This document shows, piece by piece, positions 27,557-34,571 of a stretch of DNA of 64,000 nucleotides. The DNA comes from Joostella atrarenae (GTDB lineage: Bacteria > Bacteroidota > Bacteroidia > Flavobacteriales > Flavobacteriaceae): assembly GCF_021764745.1 (NCBI RefSeq), contig NZ_JAETXX010000007.1, positions 163,275-227,274 on the forward strand. Direction: 5' to 3'. Position 1 is the first letter of the stretch; each line of letters opens with the position of its first letter. A model generated the notes under the pieces. The model saw only the letters and a program-made list of their open reading frames with translations. It was not told where the DNA came from and ran no database searches. The position numbers and the translations under genes are program-made.

Positions 27557-28180
27557 TCAGGTGTTATTAAAAGAATTCATAGTATTATTAAGACCTGCTG
27601 TTCCAAAAGATTTGATAACCTCTTTAGCTTTCTCCAAGCGCTCTTTCATTTTGCTAGACTCCTCCTCATTCCATTTTCCTAGTACATAATCTACCTGTCT
27701 TCCTTTAGAAAATTCTGCACCAACTCCAAATCGGAAACGTGGATAATTGGTTGTCCCTAGTTGACCTTGGATATCTTTTAACCCATTATGACCACCATCA
27801 CTACCTTTACCTTTTACTCTTATAGTTCCAAAAGGTAAGTTTAGATCGTCTGTTATAACAAGGATATTTCCTAATGGAATTTTCTCTTTCATCATCCAAT
27901 ACTTAACAGCTTTCCCACTAAGATTCATATAAGTACTAGGCTTTAAAAAGACAAAAGTGCGTCCTTTAAACTTATAAGTAGCCGTAGCTCCCAATTTATT
28001 AGTCTCGAAAGTAACCGACTCTTCATCAGCAAAGAAATCGAGAATTTTAAATCCTATATTATGTCTCGTATTATCGTATTCGGCACCTATATTACCTAAA
28101 CCTACTATTAAAAATTTTTTCATTGAATCTACTTCTTCTTCTACTTCCTTTAAAAAAAGTTTCTTTAAACACTGTATCAT
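27557..28180 (-). CDS. pth: Peptidyl-tRNA hydrolase
   Basis: Pth recycles peptidyl-tRNA released from stalled ribosomes. Signature blocks are FLIVGLGNIGAEYDNTRHNIGF with the catalytic His, TYMNLSGKAV, VITDDLNLPFGTIRVKGKGSDGGHNGLK and FRFGVGAEF. The ATG at 28180 gives a 207-aa protein with an about 19-residue acidic leader before the core; an internal ATG at 28123 gives 188 aa. I prefer 28180 because flavobacterial homologues as I remember them carry a similar leader, but I cannot prove it. It lies downstream of rplY after a terminator. Confidence 0.93.
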   Translation of the reverse strand: MIQCLKKLFLKEVEEEVDSMKKFLIVGLGNIGAEYDNTRHNIGFKILDFFADEESVTFETNKLGATATYKFKGRTFVFLKPSTYMNLSGKAVKYWMMKEKIPLGNILVITDDLNLPFGTIRVKGKGSDGGHNGLKDIQGQLGTTNYPRFRFGVGAEFSKGRQVDYVLGKWNEEESSKMKERLEKAKEVIKSFGTAGLNNTMNSFNNT

Positions 28181-28210
28181 ATCCCTATAACTAGCTGAGA
28201 TACAAAAATA

Positions 28211-28240
28211 AAAAAGCACCTCGAAATAGAGGTGCTTTTA
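28211..28240 (-). terminator. rplY terminator
   Basis: A perfect stem (AAAAGCACCTC paired with GAGGTGCTTTT) with a GAAATA loop and flanking A/T runs lies just after the rplY stop, before pth. Confidence 0.85.
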
Positions 28241-28258
28241 AATATATAAGTTGAATGC

Positions 28259-28870
28259 TTACTCAGCTTTCGCTTTACCAGCAGCTTTTTCTTCTTTAGC
28301 AGCCTCTTGAGCAGCTTTCATAGCAGCACGAGATACTCTAACTTGACATACTACTGTATTTTCTGGGTGCATGATTTTATAATCATCATTCCCTACAGCT
28401 GTAACGTATAATTTGTTACCAATTTCTAACTTAGATACATCTGCATCTATAAAATCAGGTAAGTTAGCAGGAAGTGCTTTTACCTTAAGTTTACGTTGGT
28501 TCATACGTAAAACTCCACCGGCGATAACCCCTGGAGAGTTTCCAACTTTTCTTACTGGAATATCCATTGTTACTTCTTTATCATCAAATATTTGATAAAA
28601 ATCGATGTGTACAATAGCATCAGTCACTGGGTGAAACTGAATATCCTGTAAGATAGCATTGTATGTATTTCCTTTACCAAATGAAATAACTACTGTGTGT
28701 GCGTTTGGAGTGTACACCAAGTCTTTAAATGCTATTTCTTCAGCTGAAAAGTGTAATGGTTTATCCCCTCCGTATAATACGCAAGGTACCTGTCCAGCAT
28801 TACGTAAGGCTTTAGTTGACTTCTTGCCCACGCTTTCTCTTTGAGATCCTTTAATTGTAATTGACTTCAT
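28259..28870 (-). CDS. rplY: 50S ribosomal protein L25/general stress protein Ctc
   Basis: This 203-aa protein binds 5S rRNA in the large subunit. It is the long Ctc (TL5-like) form. The N-terminal L25 domain ([35 protein letters not shown]) is followed by a C-terminal beta domain ([41 protein letters not shown]). A charged Ala/Lys/Glu-rich tail ends the protein. It follows prs by 24 bases and is probably cotranscribed with it, the usual flavobacterial order. Confidence 0.95.
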   Translation of the reverse strand: MKSITIKGSQRESVGKKSTKALRNAGQVPCVLYGGDKPLHFSAEEIAFKDLVYTPNAHTVVISFGKGNTYNAILQDIQFHPVTDAIVHIDFYQIFDDKEVTMDIPVRKVGNSPGVIAGGVLRMNQRKLKVKALPANLPDFIDADVSKLEIGNKLYVTAVGNDDYKIMHPENTVVCQVRVSRAAMKAAQEAAKEEKAAGKAKAE

Positions 28871-28894
28871 TATATATGTATAAAATTAAATAAT

Positions 28895-29836
28895 TTACAT
28901 TAAAAATTTAGAACTGATAGAAGTATTATGATGTACTCTATGCATAACATCTGCAAATAAATCGCCACAACTTAATACTCTTACTTTATCACTCTTTTGC
29001 TTTGGCGGAATAGAATCTGTTACGATTAATTCTGTAAGCTTAGAGTTTTCAATTCTTTCGTATGCGTTCCCCGAAAGTAATGCATGCGTACAGATGGCTC
29101 TAACGCTTAAAGCGCCTTTTTCCATCATTAGATCCGCAGCTTTTGTTAATGTACCTGCAGTATCTACCATATCATCTACTAACACAACATTCTTTCCTTT
29201 AACATCTCCAATAAGCTCCATATGGTCTATTACATTCGCCTTTTTACGTTGCTTGTAACAGATTACCACATCCGAACTTAAAAACTTAGAATATGCATAC
29301 GCTCTTTTCGAACCTCCCATATCTGGGGATGCTATTGTTAAATTATCCAACTCAAGACTCTTTAAATATGGCAAGAAGATCGTAGAAGCAAATAAATGAT
29401 CTACTGGCTTCTCAAAGAACCCTTGAATTTGGTCTGCATGAAGATCCATAGTTATTATTCTAGTGGCTCCCGCAGATTCTAATAATTTGGCTACTAATTT
29501 TGCCCCTATCGGCACTCTAGGCTTGTCTTTTCTATCTTGTCTTGCCCAACCAAAATAAGGCATTACAGCAGTGATATGTCTTGCAGACGCTCTTTTAGCG
29601 GCATCCAACATAAGTAACATCTCCATTAAATTTTCTGAACTTGGATTTGTAGAACCTATTATAAAAACTCTAGCTCCACGCACAGATTCTTCAAATGAAG
29701 GCTGAAACTCACCATCACTATATCTAGTAAAAGATACACTCCCTAGCTCTGTCCCAAATGCTTTTGCTATTCTTTCAGCTAAATCTTGACTTTGCGTACA
29801 AGAAAAAATCTTTGGATCTGGCACCGAATATGGCAT
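28895..29836 (-). CDS. prs: Ribose-phosphate pyrophosphokinase
   Basis: This enzyme makes phosphoribosyl pyrophosphate from ribose 5-phosphate and ATP, for nucleotide, histidine and tryptophan synthesis. The 313-aa sequence has the Prs signatures RYSDGEFQPSFEESVRG, MPYFGWARQDRKDKPRVPI, the metal-binding TMDLHADQIQGFF and the PRPP loop VVLVDDMVDTAGTL. Length is normal. Its divergent promoter region is shared with the tRNA-Leu unit. Confidence 0.96.
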   Translation of the reverse strand: MPYSVPDPKIFSCTQSQDLAERIAKAFGTELGSVSFTRYSDGEFQPSFEESVRGARVFIIGSTNPSSENLMEMLLMLDAAKRASARHITAVMPYFGWARQDRKDKPRVPIGAKLVAKLLESAGATRIITMDLHADQIQGFFEKPVDHLFASTIFLPYLKSLELDNLTIASPDMGGSKRAYAYSKFLSSDVVICYKQRKKANVIDHMELIGDVKGKNVVLVDDMVDTAGTLTKAADLMMEKGALSVRAICTHALLSGNAYERIENSKLTELIVTDSIPPKQKSDKVRVLSCGDLFADVMHRVHHNTSISSKFLM

Positions 29837-29888
29837 TGTAATATCTTGTTTAGTAGTTAATTATCGTTATGTCATGTAAAATGAGGTG

Positions 29889-29896
29889 CAAATTTA
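29889..29896 (-). promoter_or_regulatory. -7 promoter box for prs-rplY
   Basis: On the minus strand this reads TAAATTTG, an exact TAnnTTTG match, 52 bases before the prs ATG. Confidence 0.45.
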
Positions 29897-29961
29897 GAAA
29901 TTTATTCCAACTCTTAAAGCATTTTGTCACTATTTTTAGTCGGAAGATTAAAAATATTTTA

Positions 29962-29969
29962 TAGTTTTG
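29962..29969 (+). promoter_or_regulatory. -7 promoter box for the tRNA-Leu/GIY-YIG unit
   Basis: TAGTTTTG is an exact TAnnTTTG match. A transcript from here would run through the tRNA-Leu fragment, the GIY-YIG gene and the intact tRNA-Leu. No other promoter motif is seen between it and the tRNA. Confidence 0.5.
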
Positions 29970-30018
29970 CAGTCCAAAATTGATATAACGGTCATTATTT
30001 ACCTGTATCAATTTAATA

Positions 30019-30032
30019 ATAATGCTCGAGTG
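30019..30032 (+). repeat. 14-bp direct repeat, left copy (tRNA-Leu leader and first nine tRNA bases)
   Basis: ATAATGCTCGAGTG here is identical to 30348-30361. The right copy contains the GIY-YIG stop codon (TAA at 30349-30351) and the first nine bases of the intact tRNA-Leu. Confidence 0.9.
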
Positions 30033-30053
30033 CCTGCCTACCGATAAGGTAGG
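30033..30053. repeat. Short palindromic insertion 1 in the tRNA-Leu fragment
   Basis: This 21-base segment contains CCTACC-gataa-GGTAGG (6-bp stem, 5-base loop). It separates tRNA positions 9 and 10 of the fragment and is absent from the intact copy. It resembles the small GC-rich palindromes scattered in flavobacterial intergenic DNA. Confidence 0.75.
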
Positions 30054-30067
30054 GCGAAATTGGTAGA

Positions 30068-30086
30068 CCTGTCTGCCGACAGGCAA
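30068..30086. repeat. Short palindromic insertion 2 in the tRNA-Leu fragment
   Basis: CCTGTC-tgcc-GACAGG (6-bp stem), followed by CAA, interrupts the D-arm after GGTAGAC. An alternative fold TGCC-gaca-GGCA overlaps it. It is absent from the intact tRNA-Leu 330 bases downstream. Confidence 0.75.
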
Positions 30087-30105
30087 GCGCGCTAAAAGAT
30101 TGCTT

Positions 30106-30351
30106 ATGATTACAGTATATGCTATTTCTAGTTTAAACCGTAATTATATTTATGTCGGAATGACATCCAATCTTGCAGAAAGAGTTAAAAGACATAATAC
30201 AGGAAGAGAAAGAACCACAAAACCTTATCTTCCATATAAATTAATTTTTTCTGAAGTTTGTTACAACAGAAAAGATGGACGAGCCAGAGAAAAGTACTGG
30301 AAGTCTGGAATAAGAAAAGAAAAACTCAGAGTTCTAAGAAACTCTATATAA
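30106..30351 (+). CDS. GIY-YIG nuclease-domain protein
   Basis: This 81-aa protein (ATG at 30106, preferred over a TTG at 30100) is a single GIY-YIG domain of the short UvrC-like/YhbQ-type class. VYAISSLNRNYIYVGMTSNLAERVKRHNTG carries the GIY-equivalent VYA, the YIG-equivalent YVG and the catalytic Arg. The later KDGRAREKYWKSGIRKE carries the metal-binding Glu. It is basic and likely cleaves or nicks DNA. It sits between a broken tRNA-Leu fragment and the intact tRNA-Leu. Its stop codon lies inside the repeated tRNA leader, one base before the mature tRNA, which suggests a homing-type cassette. Confidence 0.88.
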   Translation: MITVYAISSLNRNYIYVGMTSNLAERVKRHNTGRERTTKPYLPYKLIFSEVCYNRKDGRAREKYWKSGIRKEKLRVLRNSI

Positions 30352-30361
30352 TGCTCGAGTG
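30348..30361 (+). repeat. 14-bp direct repeat, right copy
   Basis: This copy is identical to 30019-30032. It spans the end of the GIY-YIG gene and the start of the intact tRNA-Leu. Confidence 0.9.
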
Positions 30362-30434
30362 GCGGAATTGGTAGACGCGCTGGATTCAAAATCCAGTTCT
30401 TTCGGGAGTGTGGGTTCGATTCCCACCTCGAGTA
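30353..30434 (+). tRNA. tRNA-Leu (anticodon CAA)
   Basis: All arms of the cloverleaf are visible. The 7-bp acceptor stem pairs GCTCGAG with CTCGAGT (the G1-T72 pair is a wobble), followed by discriminator A at 30434. The D-arm is GGCGGAATTGGTAGAC. The anticodon stem CTGGA/TCCAG holds loop TTCAAAA with CAA at 30387-30389. A long variable arm typical of tRNA-Leu follows. The T-arm is GTGGG-TTCGATT-CCCAC. CCA is not encoded. A strong terminator follows directly. Confidence 0.97.
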
Positions 30435-30437
30435 CTT

Positions 30438-30471
30438 AAAACCTCTAAAATCTGTTGATTTTAGAGGTTTT
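30438..30471 (+). terminator. tRNA-Leu terminator
   Basis: A perfect 15-bp stem (AAAACCTCTAAAATC paired with GATTTTAGAGGTTTT), loop TGTT, is followed by a T-rich run. It begins three bases after the tRNA discriminator base. Confidence 0.93.
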
Positions 30472-30481
30472 TTTATTTTTA

Positions 30482-30501
30482 GGGGATACAAAAGGGGATA
30501 C
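30482..30501. repeat. Tandem ggggatac repeat beside tRNA-Leu
   Basis: ggggatac occurs at 30482-30489 and again at 30494-30501 (12-base period). It lies just past the tRNA terminator at the boundary between core genome and the polysaccharide locus. It could be part of an integration site; no integrase is seen in the window. Confidence 0.5.
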
Positions 30502-31168
30502 TTAAACCTTAATAAATAATTTAAAACCAGCATAACAGCAGACATCCTAAATCACTATCAATTAATGAGATAAATCGATTATTACTTAATATAAGTAGTC
30601 TTTATTACAAAAGATTTTACAAAGAGTTTGATCATGGAACGAATCATAACAAACAATATCTACAAGTCCTAACCTTAAGTTCATATGAGTAATGAAATAC
30701 AAGCTTCGTTTCACACCAAATTTATTATTAATTAGATTTAACATCTTAGCAATAATAAAATAACTATAAACAGAAATATTTTAATATGTCACTAGGTAAT
30801 ATTTTAAACAAAGTGATGAAGTAAAACGTATAAAAAACATCACTATGTCAGTATTCATACTTTAAAAGAATAAAAGTCAATAATGGAAGTAAAATGGGAA
30901 ATAAGTTTATTTAATACAAACTAGAATAAAATTAAATACCTCAGTGCATATAAATTTTAATAATAAATCACTTACAAAAATTTTAACAAAACGCAATAGA
31001 AGGGGTAAATAAAAAATTCACATTTAGCCTAAAAACCTCCTAAAAAAGGAGGTTTTCATTAGACCAAACAAAAAACTAATCAAATAAAAAGTACACTCAT
31101 TAAGGCAAATTCAAAATATAAAATCATATAGCCTTCTTACTAAAAGTTATAAAAAAAATATTATTAGA
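30502..31168. other. Gene-poor AT-rich stretch
   Basis: About 670 bases hold no credible gene on either strand. The only structure I can support is the hairpin terminator at 31032-31056 belonging to the minus-strand glycosidase operon. The base composition is more A/T-rich than the core genes to the left. Confidence 0.6.
31032..31056 (-). terminator. Terminator of the SusCD/glycosidase operon
   Basis: A perfect 9-bp stem (AAAACCTCC paired with GGAGGTTTT) with an A-rich loop is followed by a T-run on the minus strand, about 110 bases past the last gene of the operon. Confidence 0.8.
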
Positions 31169-33187
31169 TCAGAAACTAATATCCACCTTGTCTCCTATCA
31201 TCACCTCCTTTTCAAACAAATGCTCAGAGCTAATATTGTTTGTAACTTTTACGAACATTTTTCTTTGTTTCTTTTTCAACTCTATACTAAAGTTTTGTCC
31301 AAATGCCTTGATATTTTTTAAATTCATAAAACTCCAATCAGTAGGTAGTTTAGGGGTAAAAGAAAAGCTGTTTAAGCCAGTCGGTGTAATCCCTAATATT
31401 CCTTCTGTAAATATTCGACAATATAACCCACTTTCAGCCGACAAATGTGCCATTCCTCCTTCTGGATATGCTTCAACAACATATGGAACTCTATCACCTA
31501 ATAGCCTTTTCTCTGTAAATGAAATTAATTTCTCTAAAGACCTGTCTGTTTCATTCGCTAAAAAGGTCCCCCTTAGTGCATATAGCGTACCCCGGTCCCA
31601 AAATATTTTAGAAATATCTTCATTCTTCGAGTTATTTTCAACATGTATTCCATTTTCAGACCATAATCTATCAAGCAGTGCGTCAACAGTTCCTTCCTTT
31701 CTTTCAAATATCCCAACAACTAAAGGTAAACATATCCAATGCCTTAAATATTCATGCTCTTTATAATATTTATAAGTAACTAAACCCTCTATATTTGCTC
31801 CAAAGTATTTTTCAATATTCATTTTTAATATTTCAGCTCTATTCCTATACTCTTCAGCTATTCGCTTAGGTTTCCCCATAGACTGAGCTAAATCAGCAGC
31901 TAAATTTAAAGCTCCATAATACAAGCTCGAGGTTGACAAATTAGCTGTTCCCGTTTCAATCCTCCCTTCCATTTCATCAGAATCAGAACTAACAACTCCT
32001 TGACGGTTCAACATCCTTTTATTGTATTCCAAACACCATTCAATCAACGGCCACAATCTACTTGCCTCTTCATCACTACCTAGCGCCATTACATACTGAG
32101 TAGCTCCATATGCTATCATTGCGGCATCTCCTCTGTCTTGTTCATTTATTGGCGCATCACCCTCCATTTCAAAAGAATAACGAATATTAGTAAAATCAAG
32201 GTTAGTTTCCTTCTCATAAAGTTCATACATATTATTTGAACTTTTAATCCCTAAATCATACCCTAAATATGGAAAAAAAGGACTAACATATTCTGCTTGA
32301 TCATTTGCCCAAAAACCAACATAATACCTCCCTCCTCCTGGTGAATGCACGAGCCCTATTTTTGAATCAAAAATACTTTCAGAAGCTCTGATTTTTGAAA
32401 AATAAAATAATCTATTCAAGGCGCTATTAGGAGTTTCTAAGATTAAACTTGATTTCATCTTATTAAGAAAATTCGCCCTTCCCACAGACTCAAAATTAAT
32501 ATTATTTAGGCTCGGACTGCTCTCATTATTTAATGATGCAGACATTGCAATAACAAAGGAATATGATTCATTTGGTCCAATTGTAACCTTTTCTTTTAGA
32601 TTACTTTCAACCTTAGTTCTATATACACCCCTTTCTCCATTAATCTCTCTAGAAATAGTAGTTTCAGTCCCATTAATTTCAATATGCTTTTCTGTTACAT
32701 TTTTCAAAGACCATTCTTCAACAAATAAACGGTCATTCATTGAAGGGTAGAAAGTTCTAGATAAAACTAAACCATTATCTTCCATATAGATAAATTCAAG
32801 CTTCCCTTCTATTACAATCGCATTCAACTTACTTGGGCTGAAAATCAAGTTATTTACTTCTATACTCGGTAAAATTTCGTCAGAATAACTCTCCTTTAAA
32901 TAAGCACGGTATTCCTTCCAACTAGGATCTGAAGTTTTCAAATAAGTTCTTAATTGAGGATAATATATATCTCTACTTATTTTTAATCCTTCATCATTAT
33001 AACTATAATGGATAATACTTGAAATCTTTCTCCCTGACATTTCAATGTTATCATTATACTTATGGATCTTATTTTTATTAATATTTAAAATTATGGAGCC
33101 TTTATCCTCTATCTTCCATAATTTCCCTTTCTGAGAATATACATTTAAACACAATAATAAAATCAAATATTTTAATACAAAATTCAT
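31169..33187 (-). CDS. Exported six-hairpin glycoside hydrolase
   Basis: This 672-aa protein has a signal peptide (MNFVLKYLILLLCLNVYS) and an N-terminal beta-sandwich (about residues 25-240). A long (alpha/alpha)6-barrel region of the six-hairpin glycosidase superfamily follows: FWANDQAEYVSPFFPYLGYDLG, EGDAPINEQDRGDAAMIAYGATQYV, SDEMEGRIETGTANLSTSSLYYGAL and the late EAYPEGGMAHLSAESGLYCRIFTEGILGI. A small C-terminal beta domain ends it. I cannot assign a CAZy family; the shape recalls GH78, GH95 and GH65 relatives. It is the last gene of the SusCD operon and likely trims an oligosaccharide in the periplasm. Confidence 0.72.
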   Translation of the reverse strand: MNFVLKYLILLLCLNVYSQKGKLWKIEDKGSIILNINKNKIHKYNDNIEMSGRKISSIIHYSYNDEGLKISRDIYYPQLRTYLKTSDPSWKEYRAYLKESYSDEILPSIEVNNLIFSPSKLNAIVIEGKLEFIYMEDNGLVLSRTFYPSMNDRLFVEEWSLKNVTEKHIEINGTETTISREINGERGVYRTKVESNLKEKVTIGPNESYSFVIAMSASLNNESSPSLNNINFESVGRANFLNKMKSSLILETPNSALNRLFYFSKIRASESIFDSKIGLVHSPGGGRYYVGFWANDQAEYVSPFFPYLGYDLGIKSSNNMYELYEKETNLDFTNIRYSFEMEGDAPINEQDRGDAAMIAYGATQYVMALGSDEEASRLWPLIEWCLEYNKRMLNRQGVVSSDSDEMEGRIETGTANLSTSSLYYGALNLAADLAQSMGKPKRIAEEYRNRAEILKMNIEKYFGANIEGLVTYKYYKEHEYLRHWICLPLVVGIFERKEGTVDALLDRLWSENGIHVENNSKNEDISKIFWDRGTLYALRGTFLANETDRSLEKLISFTEKRLLGDRVPYVVEAYPEGGMAHLSAESGLYCRIFTEGILGITPTGLNSFSFTPKLPTDWSFMNLKNIKAFGQNFSIELKKKQRKMFVKVTNNISSEHLFEKEVMIGDKVDISF

Positions 33188-33202
33188 TTTATAATCTATT
33201 TT

Positions 33203-34543
33203 TTAATTAGTTGTTACTTCTAATAACATCCATTTATCATTCACAACTCCATTTAATATATTTTCAACACACAAATTCCATCCTACAAACCCTACAATAT
33301 TTCCTTTATCATCTATATAGTCATCATGGGGAGCCAAAGCTGCTCCCGTATCTGCATTATAATTTTCATGCATTGTATTATACTTCTTTATATCATTTAT
33401 CAGCAATGTCCCAATTGTTCCTGCCAACCATTTCAACTCAGAATTGAATCCATATTTTTTCATTCCTATTGAATAAATATAGTTAGCTATTGGCCAAACT
33501 GGCCCTTGCCAATTTGAAAACGGAATAATTGTATTTAAGTTATTATAATCAGGGTCTTCTACTGATAAGGTTCTAAAACCATACTTTGCCTTCATATGGT
33601 TTTCACTAAGCAAGTATTTGTTAATCATAGCCTGACCATTGTTCATTTCAGCAATCCCCATCATTAAAGGAACAAACGAAGAATAACTAACACGTTTATA
33701 ATGTTTTCTAGTTTCCACGTTCATAGTATAATAGATTTGATCTTTGTTATTCCATAAATACTTGTTAATTGCTTCTTTCAATTCTTTGGCCTTTTTAATA
33801 TAAATTACAGCATCCTCATTATATCCTAGGCTATCAGCTATAGCTGCTTGAGCTATATACTCTTTATATTGAAGTGCTGAAATATCAGGAGCTAAAAATT
33901 TTCTCTTATCTTCCATAAAATAATTCATTGCAACATTATTATCTGCACCACTTTGCATCGCCACATCCCAATAAAATAATCCAGTCGCATTATCCCTTTG
34001 CGTTTTTTCCCTATATGTAAGCACTCGTTTTATTTTTTCATAGAAAGGTATAATCCAATTAAAATTATTCATTTTCTTTGATGAGAGATAAACACCTTGT
34101 GATAAAAAAGGCTTCATCGAGAACTTACCAAATATAGGTCTTGGCCCATTAGTAGTTGCACATCCAGAAACATACCCTTCACTATCTATCCCTTTTATCA
34201 AGTTTAGACACCAGTATTTAAGATATTCAGGCCTACCTTTGCTTGCAAAATAGTTACCTATAAAGAATCCATCCCAGTCCCACATTTGTTTATAAAACCC
34301 AGCAGGAATAAGGTAAGGATATTCTAAATAGCCTTCAGGAGATTGAATCACTTTTTGCGATAGAGTTTTATAGTGAGTACTCAATTGGGTATATATCTTA
34401 TCTAATTCATCATCATCATATAGATCTATTGATAAATCTTTATTCATTTGACTATTTACATTTTTTGTTTTCTCATTATTAACGGTTGTCTGATTACAAC
34501 TAAAAATAATGAGGCTAATAACTAATAAAAATTTCTTCATCAC
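33203..34543 (-). CDS. GH63/trehalase-like glycosidase lipoprotein
   Basis: This 446-aa lipoprotein has a lipobox IIFSC (Cys16). It has an (alpha/alpha)6 barrel of the GH37/GH63 clan. Motifs are MWDWDGFFIGNYFASKGRPEY near residue 90, the SGADNN segment expected to carry the acid Asp, SNWQGPVWPIANYIYSIG and the HENYNADTGAALAPHDDY segment, whose Glu would be the base. The family cleaves alpha-linked glucose or mannose, for example mannosylglycerate or processed glycans. The sugar it cuts here is not certain. It lies between SusD and the six-hairpin hydrolase in one operon. Confidence 0.78.
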   Translation of the reverse strand: MMKKFLLVISLIIFSCNQTTVNNEKTKNVNSQMNKDLSIDLYDDDELDKIYTQLSTHYKTLSQKVIQSPEGYLEYPYLIPAGFYKQMWDWDGFFIGNYFASKGRPEYLKYWCLNLIKGIDSEGYVSGCATTNGPRPIFGKFSMKPFLSQGVYLSSKKMNNFNWIIPFYEKIKRVLTYREKTQRDNATGLFYWDVAMQSGADNNVAMNYFMEDKRKFLAPDISALQYKEYIAQAAIADSLGYNEDAVIYIKKAKELKEAINKYLWNNKDQIYYTMNVETRKHYKRVSYSSFVPLMMGIAEMNNGQAMINKYLLSENHMKAKYGFRTLSVEDPDYNNLNTIIPFSNWQGPVWPIANYIYSIGMKKYGFNSELKWLAGTIGTLLINDIKKYNTMHENYNADTGAALAPHDDYIDDKGNIVGFVGWNLCVENILNGVVNDKWMLLEVTTN

Positions 34544-34571
34544 ATTTTTTACAATTTCCCCATTGTTTCAA

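Larger units (their letters stand above)
30024..30092 (+). pseudogene. Truncated, interrupted 5' half of tRNA-Leu
   Basis: Read past two inserted palindromes, this stretch repeats the acceptor strand and D-arm of the intact tRNA-Leu. GCTCGAGTG (30024-30032) and GCGAAATTGGTAGAC (30054-30068) match the intact gene with one G-to-A change, then a few more bases match (30087-30092) before similarity ends. It has no anticodon or 3' half, so it cannot make a tRNA. It lies directly upstream of the GIY-YIG gene and shares the tRNA leader, so it is best read as a target-site duplication left by insertion of the cassette. Confidence 0.8.

Noticed and set aside
30261..30545. 94-aa frame on the minus strand across the tRNA-Leu
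   Set aside because: It is antisense to the tRNA and the GIY-YIG gene. Its RWESNPHSRKNWILNPARLPIPPLE stretch is the translation of the tRNA complement, a well-known false gene.
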